The notes below the pieces were generated by a model. That model did not search any database. It worked only from the letters and a program-made list of their open reading frames with translations, and was not told where the DNA came from. 64,000 nucleotides of DNA from Flavobacteriales bacterium (lineage in GTDB: Bacteria; Bacteroidota; Bacteroidia; Flavobacteriales_D; Crocinitomicaceae): the NCBI GenBank assembly GCA_013373595.1, contig JABXHO010000032.1, positions 1 through 64,000 on the forward strand, given 5' to 3'. The translations under genes and the position numbers were made by a program. Below are positions 34,321 to 41,710 of this stretch, one piece after another. Positions within the stretch are counted from its first letter, which is position 1. Each line of letters opens with the position of its first letter.

Positions 34321-34944
34321 ATGAATCAAACAAAGCAGAAAATTCTCTCGCGCTCTCGCGAACTATTTAATGATCTGGGAACCACAAATGTTTCTCTCAG
34401 GAACATTGCAGATGATATGAAGATTAGTGTCGGGAACTTGCAATATCATTTCAAAAAACGCGAAGACATCATCGAAGCCTTGTACTTTCAGTTGGTGGAA
34501 GAAATGAACACCATTATGCTTGACCCTACTGCCAACCTACTTCAATCGGTGCTCGATGTTTCCTCCAACATGATTTCTAAACTCTATGAATACCGATTTT
34601 TCTTTTTGGATTTCGTTGCGTTAACACGTAAAAATCAAACAATTAAACAACACTATTCAGAATTATCGAAACAGCGCGAGTATCAATTTATGAACATGGT
34701 AGACGTGATGATTCAAAATAGTCTGTTTCGAGAAGAACGCCTAAAAAATGAATATCTCGGACTCTTCAAACGCATCGAATTGATGACGAATTTCTGGTTT
34801 TCTTCTGTGTTAATTCAAGAAGATACACTTTCAGAACATTGCCTAAGCGATTTTAAACAAATGATTCATCAAAGTATGTTTCCGTATTTAACGGTGCGTG
34901 GAAGGGAGGAGTTTGCCGCAGCATTTCCAGAAGTGATGGTTTGA
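34321..34944 (+). CDS. TetR/AcrR-family transcriptional repressor
   Basis: 207 residues. The N-terminal helix-turn-helix (about 6-50: QKILSRSRELFNDLGTTNVSLRNIADDMKISVGNLQYHFKKREDIIEAL) is a textbook TetR DNA-binding domain, followed by an all-helical ligand domain. The gene is divergent from the FAD monooxygenase operon with twin dyads between them, so it most likely represses both itself and that operon until a ligand binds. It converges with the LodB-like gene (13 bp between stops), which is probably not its target. Confidence 0.93.
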   Translation: MNQTKQKILSRSRELFNDLGTTNVSLRNIADDMKISVGNLQYHFKKREDIIEALYFQLVEEMNTIMLDPTANLLQSVLDVSSNMISKLYEYRFFFLDFVALTRKNQTIKQHYSELSKQREYQFMNMVDVMIQNSLFREERLKNEYLGLFKRIELMTNFWFSSVLIQEDTLSEHCLSDFKQMIHQSMFPYLTVRGREEFAAAFPEVMV

Positions 34945-34957
34945 TTGGCATCCAAAA

Positions 34958-36049
34958 TTAACGTCTTCGTCTCCAAAACTCACTCAACCACCGTGTTTCT
35001 CCACCATAAAAAACACTTCGATGATGTAAATATTGCTCCCACACCTGCTCCATTTGTTGAGAGTACAATCTCGCCACCTCATCCTTAAAGCTGCACTCTG
35101 CAATTAAGTGTTTCAGTTGCATTGCGCTTGCCATGGCGTTGAACATTCCTTGTGAAGATAAAGGGTCAAGACTCACAGCCGCATCTCCAATTGCTGCCCA
35201 TCGCTTTCCTGCTACCACCTGCAACTTCGTTGAGTTGGCTGCAGTGATTCCTTGGTATTCAATCTCTTCTTCTCTTCCCTGAAGAATTTTACGCATTTGT
35301 TCATTTTCTTGAGCGAAGTCGAGGAAGGAATCAACCGATTTTAGTGCACTTTTATCGAATAAGTCGGAATCCGTATGAAAGGCTACAACGCGCTTTCCAT
35401 TGGGAACAACAGCACTGTACCACCAGCCATTTGGGCCCGAAGCAATTGTACTCATCTTGTTTTCTTCAGCGTTCGGAAGTGTTACCCAACACGCGATTAA
35501 CTTGTCGACCACCTCCCGCTTTACCCCAATGCTCCGAGCAAAATGTGATTGTCGCCCACTCGCATCAATTATATAGTTAGCAGAAATCTGTAATGCTTCA
35601 CCCTCGTTCGATTTTACTTCTACGCTCCACGTCTGCTTCGTTTCATCGAATGCACTCGACTGTAGCGCTGTTCCCCACAAACATTCTACACCTCGGCTCT
35701 CCGCTGAGTTCCGAAGGAATTGTTCGAAGGCTTTTCGGTCCAAACTCTTTACATAACCATCTGGATTGCGCATGTGATCCACAACCTGCACAGTATCACT
35801 TCCCCAATAGGATTGCATTGCAAAGTTTTGCCTAAAAATCGGTGGAGATTGACTTTCCAACTCTTGTAAAAGGTCAAGTTCACTTAAAACGCGCTTCGCT
35901 GCAGGAGCGAGTGACTCTCCAATTCGCTCAATGGGTTCCAAACGCTTGTCGATAAGTGTTACGCGATGGGAACCCACCAAAGAGATGGCGGCAATACAAC
36001 CTGCTATGCCGCCACCTACAATCAGAATGTCTGTATTATTTTTTGACAA
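34958..36049 (-). CDS. LodB-like FAD-dependent oxidoreductase
   Basis: 363 residues. The FAD motif GGGIAGC is at 12-18, followed by the halogenase-like segment IERIGESLAPAAKRVLSELDLL; GPNGWWYSAVVPNG lies mid-protein and AAIGDAAVSLDPLSSQGMFNA near 285-305. This is the tryptophan-halogenase/geranylgeranyl-reductase-like flavoprotein group that includes LodB, which is needed to form the cysteine tryptophylquinone cofactor of LodA oxidases. The gene starts 6 bp after the stop of the LodA-like gene, the normal lodA-lodB order, so cofactor maturation of that protein is the inferred role. The halogenase Lys and W-x-W-x-I-P signatures are not seen. Confidence 0.82.
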   Translation of the reverse strand: MSKNNTDILIVGGGIAGCIAAISLVGSHRVTLIDKRLEPIERIGESLAPAAKRVLSELDLLQELESQSPPIFRQNFAMQSYWGSDTVQVVDHMRNPDGYVKSLDRKAFEQFLRNSAESRGVECLWGTALQSSAFDETKQTWSVEVKSNEGEALQISANYIIDASGRQSHFARSIGVKREVVDKLIACWVTLPNAEENKMSTIASGPNGWWYSAVVPNGKRVVAFHTDSDLFDKSALKSVDSFLDFAQENEQMRKILQGREEEIEYQGITAANSTKLQVVAGKRWAAIGDAAVSLDPLSSQGMFNAMASAMQLKHLIAECSFKDEVARLYSQQMEQVWEQYLHHRSVFYGGETRWLSEFWRRRR

Positions 36050-36055
36050 TGGTTC

Positions 36056-39000
36056 CTATTTCGGTATAAAACGTTGGAAACGAACCATTCGCTCTGGCAC
36101 TCCCACTTCATTGCGCGGTTGACGTGCATGCGGAAGAGTTGCAACTTTCGTCCATTTGTGTACCTCCGAAGAGAGTAAACTCACCAGTTTCTCAACCTCT
36201 GAAGTTACGTCTTCGTCTTTCACCAACTCATCTTTCACCATGTTCAGCAATTGATCACGTGTACTTTCCATGTTTTCTTGCTCATTCAGCAATCCTTCTT
36301 TGGAGAGATGATCCAATGAGAAATTCACCAATGCTTTCTCTTTTTTGTCGAGGTTTTTGTTTTCTAACATCTCGCGTAAGCGTTGTTCCGTTTGACGCAA
36401 AAGCACTTCGTTTTGCTCGTCGGTTGGCGGAACTCCAATTTGCATTTCTCGTGGGAAGAGCGGATTATCGGGCACCCCTGGTCGATGTTGAACGATCGCC
36501 AATTTATCGAAATACTTGATCATTGAATTGATCTGATTCGTTTGTGTGGGCGCCATGCCATCAAGCGGTAAGTCATCGAGCCAGAAATAGCGGTATGCAA
36601 ACGCTTCACGACGTGTTTCTTCATCCAAATTAGGATCGATCGTTTCGTGATAACGTTCTTCACTTAAAATGTTGTTGGGAACACGAGCTGGCCAGAACGT
36701 CGGCAAATAGGGATCGTACGAAGTTGTATATCCATCGCGACAACTCGCTGTGTCTGTTTGCCATGGAACCGCCATCCAACGTGTAACTCCCCCAGGAACT
36801 TGTCCACCGAGCAATGGTCCCGCAGGCATCATGAGTACATCTGCATTCATTGTTGAACCGTAATAGTTGTAATCCGTTTTGGGCTTTTTCGGTGCATGTT
36901 TCAAGCGGAAAGGCGCCGAGTACATTCCCGACGTTCGCATGGGCCACGTCATTTCGCAGCCAGGGTGGAACGCATCTGCCAAACAGAAGTCCATTGCTGC
37001 CTTCGTCAGCATATCCGGTTGTTCCGAAACGGGATAATCATCAATTTTCTTGGGTGGTTCCACATGTGGGCAACCAGTCATATCAACAAAATCAGCATCG
37101 AAATCGCCTTCAACCCATTGGTCTAGGAAGGACAATTGCAGTTTTGATAAGGTTGAATGTTGGCGCGGCGAGCCTTGAGAAGGAATTGCCACAGCATCTC
37201 CGTACAGCCACGGCCACAACTGTGGAGCAGTTGCTCCTGGTTCATCAAATCGGCGGAAATTATTCGAAATTGTTCGTCGAAGTTCTAGGTTCGCTGAAGA
37301 AGGATCGTTTAATTTTTTCACCCATTCCACACTCGTATAGTTGAACTGTCCGCCCCAGCCAAAAGCCCCGGCAAAACCAGCATTCACCCATTGTAAGTTT
37401 GTCATGCGCTCAAAAATCGGCAAGATGTCCTTTTTGAACGAAGGTCGTGCAGGGCGTTCCATCATCTTCGCTTCTACAGCAACGCTGCGCATCAAATCCC
37501 ACATGGTTCGAACCGATTTTTGCATCGGTGCATAATCGGGAGGAGCACATACTGCCCAAGCAGGCTCTACTTTTAGTTTAACACCTTCGTAGATCACTTT
37601 TGCCGTGATAGGGCCATCAGACATATCATCGTGCCACCCTTCATTGTTTGCAAATGTAATGGCTCGATCTCCGTTTACATTCTCGGATTTTCCATGTCCT
37701 CCGAGCATAATCAAGCGTCCGTGTTCATCCGAGCGCATTTCTCCGAGGTACACTTTCTTTCCCATGAACTTGCCCGTAAATGTCTTGCCTTCGGTTACAT
37801 TTGGGCTTGACAGTTTTTCTTTTCCGCCATCGATCAATAATTTTTTACGGTTTTTGACATCGATATTGCGAAGCAAGGAAGGCGGAATTTCAGGATTATT
37901 TGCGTCCGGAATATCCAAGGCAATTTGAAATTGGTACCAAGAAGCTTTCTGATTCGCTAGATGTGCATGCCACGTAATTTCGGCATTTTCCATCGTTAAT
38001 TCTTTCACCGCTCTTCCCGCAGCATTCAAGCCGTAAATGCGGAACTGTGCCGCTTGACGTTTAATTGCTCCTGTTTTATCGCGGTACGCGTAAGGATCAT
38101 CTTTTACCTCTGGTTCGTCCACAAGTGGACCGATAAAGTATTCATCTTCACTATTTCCAACACGCATAATTCCGATTGGGGGATAAATCGCTGCTTTCAC
38201 AATACAGTCGCTATCTTCATCCGTATTTTCTTTAAACGAAGGGTTTATTTCCTTCGGTTCTTGTTGGGATTGTCCATTGGCTTGATGTCGCACTTGTGCA
38301 CTTGCAGCGTATACGGTTCTTCTCGCCTCTGCAATTGAACCAAGCGGTTCATGTTGTGCCAGTGTTCGCCAAATATTGAATGACAAAGCCCTTCCGAATT
38401 CAGATTGCCCAATGTCTGTAATGTCTTGCTGAGGAAGGTGTAGTTTCGCGATGCATACGTATGGACTTTCTTCTGTGCTCCACACATCTTGCGCATCATT
38501 GAGTGGCATTGTTTCCTCATTCGTTCGTGGTTGAATTTCAAATCGGAACGTAGCACTTCCATTTCTCAAGCGGCTTTCTAGGTCTAACTTGAGGTAATTG
38601 TTATCGTCAAATGGCGCTCCTTTGTAGGTGTCGTCGGGTACTAGACGGTACTTTACAATGTTCGAATCGCCTAATTTGAACGGGAGAATTGCCCAATAGC
38701 TTGCACTCAAGCAACTTGCCTCCTCTTTCATCATTGCATTGAGGATTTCGGCAACTTTTGGGTGTTTATTGATGTACGACGGATAATCTCCATCAACCAC
38801 TCCAGCTGTCGTGAACGCACACATCTGTTGCGCATCCCGAGCAAAGAATCTATCAATATTTTGAAAGATGAAGTCGGCATTTGTTCCTTCTCCAAATAAC
38901 TTCGGCCCTTCGACACCGAACAACTTCAGTCCAACTCCCATTGTGGTATGTAAATCTGGGGATGTGGGGCCTGTATCACTTGAAAAGCGGACAACAGACT

Positions 39001-39262
39001 CGTAACGTGTGCCTGCAAAAATTCCTACTTTGTATTCCTCTGGAATATCTTCATTTACGACAAACTCGCCGTATGCGATTCCGTGTTGTTTTCTGAATAC
39101 AGATCGCTCTGCTGGTTTCTGTCCACGTTCAATTCGGGTTTTTTGTCCCATTTCCACGAACATCTCTTTTAGACGTTGTGTTACTTTTTCAGTACTTCCG
39201 TGACTATCCCAGCACTTTACGTCATTAGATGTCGCTTTTTTGCCATCATTATTTTCTTTCAT
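36056..39262 (-). CDS. Fusion of catalase-like domain and LodA-like CTQ oxidase
   Basis: 1068 residues, far longer than LodA (about 726). Residues about 20-330 form a catalase-related heme domain: RKQHGIAYGEFVV (57-69), VRFSSDTGPTSPDLHTTMGVGLKLFG (91-116), TNADFIFQNIDRFFARD (127-143) and HEPLGSIAEARRTVY (304-318), giving Arg314 and the heme-ligand candidate Tyr318. The position of the distal catalytic His seems to be Phe56. From about 350 the LodA-like part follows: IGIMRVGNSEDEYFIGP, KRQAAQFRIYG, WAVCAPPDYAP and FCLADAFHPGCEMTWP (759-774), then TRWMAVPWQTD (827-837). Cys769 and Trp834 are candidates for the CTQ crosslink. LodA enzymes oxidise amino acids and release H2O2, so the fused domain may handle that peroxide or use it. 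No signal peptide is seen. Confidence 0.82.
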   Translation of the reverse strand: MKENNDGKKATSNDVKCWDSHGSTEKVTQRLKEMFVEMGQKTRIERGQKPAERSVFRKQHGIAYGEFVVNEDIPEEYKVGIFAGTRYESVVRFSSDTGPTSPDLHTTMGVGLKLFGVEGPKLFGEGTNADFIFQNIDRFFARDAQQMCAFTTAGVVDGDYPSYINKHPKVAEILNAMMKEEASCLSASYWAILPFKLGDSNIVKYRLVPDDTYKGAPFDDNNYLKLDLESRLRNGSATFRFEIQPRTNEETMPLNDAQDVWSTEESPYVCIAKLHLPQQDITDIGQSEFGRALSFNIWRTLAQHEPLGSIAEARRTVYAASAQVRHQANGQSQQEPKEINPSFKENTDEDSDCIVKAAIYPPIGIMRVGNSEDEYFIGPLVDEPEVKDDPYAYRDKTGAIKRQAAQFRIYGLNAAGRAVKELTMENAEITWHAHLANQKASWYQFQIALDIPDANNPEIPPSLLRNIDVKNRKKLLIDGGKEKLSSPNVTEGKTFTGKFMGKKVYLGEMRSDEHGRLIMLGGHGKSENVNGDRAITFANNEGWHDDMSDGPITAKVIYEGVKLKVEPAWAVCAPPDYAPMQKSVRTMWDLMRSVAVEAKMMERPARPSFKKDILPIFERMTNLQWVNAGFAGAFGWGGQFNYTSVEWVKKLNDPSSANLELRRTISNNFRRFDEPGATAPQLWPWLYGDAVAIPSQGSPRQHSTLSKLQLSFLDQWVEGDFDADFVDMTGCPHVEPPKKIDDYPVSEQPDMLTKAAMDFCLADAFHPGCEMTWPMRTSGMYSAPFRLKHAPKKPKTDYNYYGSTMNADVLMMPAGPLLGGQVPGGVTRWMAVPWQTDTASCRDGYTTSYDPYLPTFWPARVPNNILSEERYHETIDPNLDEETRREAFAYRYFWLDDLPLDGMAPTQTNQINSMIKYFDKLAIVQHRPGVPDNPLFPREMQIGVPPTDEQNEVLLRQTEQRLREMLENKNLDKKEKALVNFSLDHLSKEGLLNEQENMESTRDQLLNMVKDELVKDEDVTSEVEKLVSLLSSEVHKWTKVATLPHARQPRNEVGVPERMVRFQRFIPK

Positions 39263-39395
39263 GATTGATGTGGTTAAGTTCGTTAATACAGCACAGGGCA
39301 GTGAACACCCTGAGTTGTGTGTTGGTCGAAATTAGCCATTTGTTTTGTGTGGAGGATAGGTAGATTTACCTGTTTCGATGCTGTTCGTTAAACGT

Positions 39396-39485
39396 TTGTT
39401 GCGCCAAGGATGGTAGTGGAAAGCCCGCATTCCGATGTTTATCGGAAGAGGACTTGCAGCGGACAGCCTGCTCGGGCGCCCAAAG
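39396..39485. repeat. Structured intergenic element
   Basis: In the gap between the LodA-like and TIM-barrel genes, a GC-richer block with an inner hairpin TTCCGAT/ATCGGAA (39430-39436 and 39441-39447, loop GTTT) and outer arms GCCCG (39423-39427) and CGGGC (39473-39477). The phrases GTAGTGGAAAGCCCG and TTGCAGCGGACAG resemble repeated intergenic elements I have seen in Bacteroidota genomes. It could be a transcript-end structure or a repeat remnant. Confidence 0.45.
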
Positions 39486-39527
39486 AATTCACCGAGAATG
39501 TTATTGATTTTGTCTTAAGCTCTCGGT

Positions 39528-40775
39528 TTATTCAATGCGCATGATTTTTTCGTTATGGTACAACTGATCAACGCGCACACGTATGGTATACATACCAATG
39601 GGAAGTGAGGTAAGATCGAGTTGAGTTTGGTTCTTCGCAGTTAAGAGACATCTACCTTCTAAATCGTACAGCTTTAACTCGATTTCCTGATACGGCACAT
39701 CTATAGAGAGATACACCACTCCACTGCTAGGGTTTGGATAGAGTTTCAACTCATTTAGTTGATCTTCGTCATTTGGCGCAGCCAAAAACTCTGGGCAAGA
39801 ATCCGTCGAGGAGAAGTTCGCGTCTGCCCAAGTATTAAAGTCTTGCATTAATGAATCATACGTGTGGTATTGGAACTCAAATGGCCACGGTTCGATGTAT
39901 CGAATATTTAGATCTTTGGCTTGTGTGAAAACCGTTTCGTAGAGACTATCTTGGAATCGATGTAGTTGATCTGAGCGCCCGATCACTTGAGCATATTTGT
40001 CGCCTGGGAAATCCATAATGAAATCCACCAAATCTGTTTGATAGCTTGTTTTTCCCGAAATCCACCACATTCCAAGTCCGACCCTGTTACACAGGCTGGC
40101 ATCATTGTATAAATCATTGATAATTGTTGCCGGAACGAGCGTATCATTATCAATTTCGTGAACTTCGAATACGATTGGTTTATCTGGAAATGCATCAGCG
40201 AACCACTTTGCGGTTGTCTTGGCAGCTGAAATCCATTTACTGTTCGTAAATCCACCAGAGTAAAACTGCGTCATATCCACACCATTCAAGTGTCCTTCTA
40301 CGCCATTCGAGGTCATTTGTGTGACATACACATGCGACAACATTGTGTCTGATGCGTACTGATTCCCTAATTCTTCAATCAGTTGATCGAGTCTTAATTT
40401 ACATTGAAAATTCCACCATTTTGGCAATCGCCATGTTTGATTTTGGTAAGTAAAACTTTGGTAAGGAACATTGAGTGAGTCGATGAGCCAACTTGGGCTT
40501 CCAAAAGCTCCTCCTGCAATTGCCAAGGAATACTTCAATCCTTCGGCTTTTACCGTGCTAATTTTAGCATTCAAAGCTGTAAAATCGAATACTCCTGGTG
40601 ATGTTTCAATATTGGCCCATGTTTCCATCAATAATACTCCACGAACGTCAGAATGCGCTAAAACAGCAGGGTTAGTGCCATTTGTGCCTGCAAAACAACC
40701 GCGCGGTTTTTCAATGTCTTGAGCATTCAAATTAAGGGTAAGAGCTAGTAGAAATATGGGTAAAAGCTTGAACAT
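39528..40775 (-). CDS. Secreted TIM-barrel glycoside-hydrolase-like protein with T9SS domain
   Basis: 415 residues with signal peptide MFKLLPIFLLALTLNLNAQ. The main domain (about 20-330) looks like a (beta/alpha)8 barrel of the glycoside hydrolase type. GVLLMETWANIETSPGVFDFTALNAKI resembles the start of GH42/GH5-like enzymes; the later strands FEVHEIDNDT and IRYIEPWPFEFQ carry Glu residues that could be the acid/base and nucleophile. From about 345 (LKLYPNPSSGVVYLSID ... NEKIMRIE) a type A sorting domain indicates T9SS secretion. I cannot name the GH family or substrate. Confidence 0.65.
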   Translation of the reverse strand: MFKLLPIFLLALTLNLNAQDIEKPRGCFAGTNGTNPAVLAHSDVRGVLLMETWANIETSPGVFDFTALNAKISTVKAEGLKYSLAIAGGAFGSPSWLIDSLNVPYQSFTYQNQTWRLPKWWNFQCKLRLDQLIEELGNQYASDTMLSHVYVTQMTSNGVEGHLNGVDMTQFYSGGFTNSKWISAAKTTAKWFADAFPDKPIVFEVHEIDNDTLVPATIINDLYNDASLCNRVGLGMWWISGKTSYQTDLVDFIMDFPGDKYAQVIGRSDQLHRFQDSLYETVFTQAKDLNIRYIEPWPFEFQYHTYDSLMQDFNTWADANFSSTDSCPEFLAAPNDEDQLNELKLYPNPSSGVVYLSIDVPYQEIELKLYDLEGRCLLTAKNQTQLDLTSLPIGMYTIRVRVDQLYHNEKIMRIE

Positions 40776-40811
40776 AGTAGTGTTTTGGGTTGACTATAAT
40801 TGTGTGATTCG

Positions 40812-41540
40812 TTAGCGTCTGACAACTTTCGCTACTCCAGATTCGGAAATTTTCGGGTTCGTCACGTTTCCTTTGTAATACAGATTACTGGTTCCTGACA
40901 CATCTCCTACCAGTGTTTTCTTGCAGGTAATTTTTGCCGAACTGGCTCCTGACAAATCCACATCTGCTTCTACCGTCTCAAAGTCGTAATCCGTCAAACT
41001 ACTCGCTCCACTTAATTCAATTCTAGCTTCTTGAGTAGATCCTTCAATCTTTGCATGTGCCGCTCCTGAGAGTTCAATATCTGCCTCAGAAACCAGGATC
41101 GTCCCATCAAAATTCGCCGCTCCAGAAGATTCCAATTTGAGTGAATTGTCTTCCAAGGTATTTTTCAATGAAACGGATGACGCTCCAGAAAGATAGAATT
41201 CGTTTAGCTTCGATGTGGTGATGTGAACCTCTAATTTACCAGGAGATTGGAAGCTTACGTTTTCGTCTTGTTTGATCACCAAGGTATGAGACTTTACCTT
41301 TACCGAAATGTGCTTTTGTAAGTTTTCGGGGGCCTCTACTTCCACTTTTTCTTCAGGTCCATACGTCACATCCACCGAAAATGCGCCTGATACATCGATG
41401 CGATCAAAGTTGCGCACTTCTCTAGTTTCTGTAGTACTCTTTTTTGATGCTTTGACGGATTTTTTTCCTCCCCAGTTTGACATCGAATAAGCCACAAGAG
41501 CAATTGCTACTAATGCAAGGATAACCGGTATTTTTTTCAT
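40812..41540 (-). CDS. DUF2807 (GIN-domain) protein, copy 2
   Basis: 242 residues from the ATG at 41540 (MKKIPVILALVAIALVAYSMSNWGG). It has an N-terminal TM or uncleaved signal segment instead of the lipobox of copy 1, then the same domain: FDRIDVSGAFSVDVTYGPEEKVEVEAPENLQKHI and LSGAS/LSGAA turns (FYLSGASSVSL, IELSGASSLTDY, VDLSGASSAKI). It is clearly a paralogue of 25077-25790, differing in anchoring and in its upstream region, which lacks the TAGGGGT element. A surface or periplasmic role is inferred; function unknown. Confidence 0.87.
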   Translation of the reverse strand: MKKIPVILALVAIALVAYSMSNWGGKKSVKASKKSTTETREVRNFDRIDVSGAFSVDVTYGPEEKVEVEAPENLQKHISVKVKSHTLVIKQDENVSFQSPGKLEVHITTSKLNEFYLSGASSVSLKNTLEDNSLKLESSGAANFDGTILVSEADIELSGAAHAKIEGSTQEARIELSGASSLTDYDFETVEADVDLSGASSAKITCKKTLVGDVSGTSNLYYKGNVTNPKISESGVAKVVRR

Positions 41541-41622
41541 AATCAATCGAATAATGGATGATTTAATAGAGTGAAAGTAAGCAATTTTCCACCAATTTTG
41601 CCCTTTTTAGCTAGACCAGTTT

Positions 41623-41662
41623 CCAAAAACAAAAGGACCACCTCATTCACTGAAGTAGCCCT
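41623..41662 (-). terminator. Terminator of the metallophosphoesterase unit
   Basis: Arms AGGACCACCTCA (41634-41645) and TGAAGTAGCCCT (41651-41662) pair with two wobbles and one mismatch around a 5-base loop. On the minus strand the hairpin is followed by TTTTGTTTTT, about 50 bp after the metallophosphoesterase stop codon. Confidence 0.6.
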
Positions 41663-41710
41663 TTGCCCTTGTTTCGGTTTTTGGTCGTCAGGTTTTAGAT
41701 GAAACAAAGC

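Noticed and set aside
36850-37344. Antisense open frame inside the LodA-like gene
   Set aside because: Shadow of a long conserved sense gene; no signal peptide, start context or domain.
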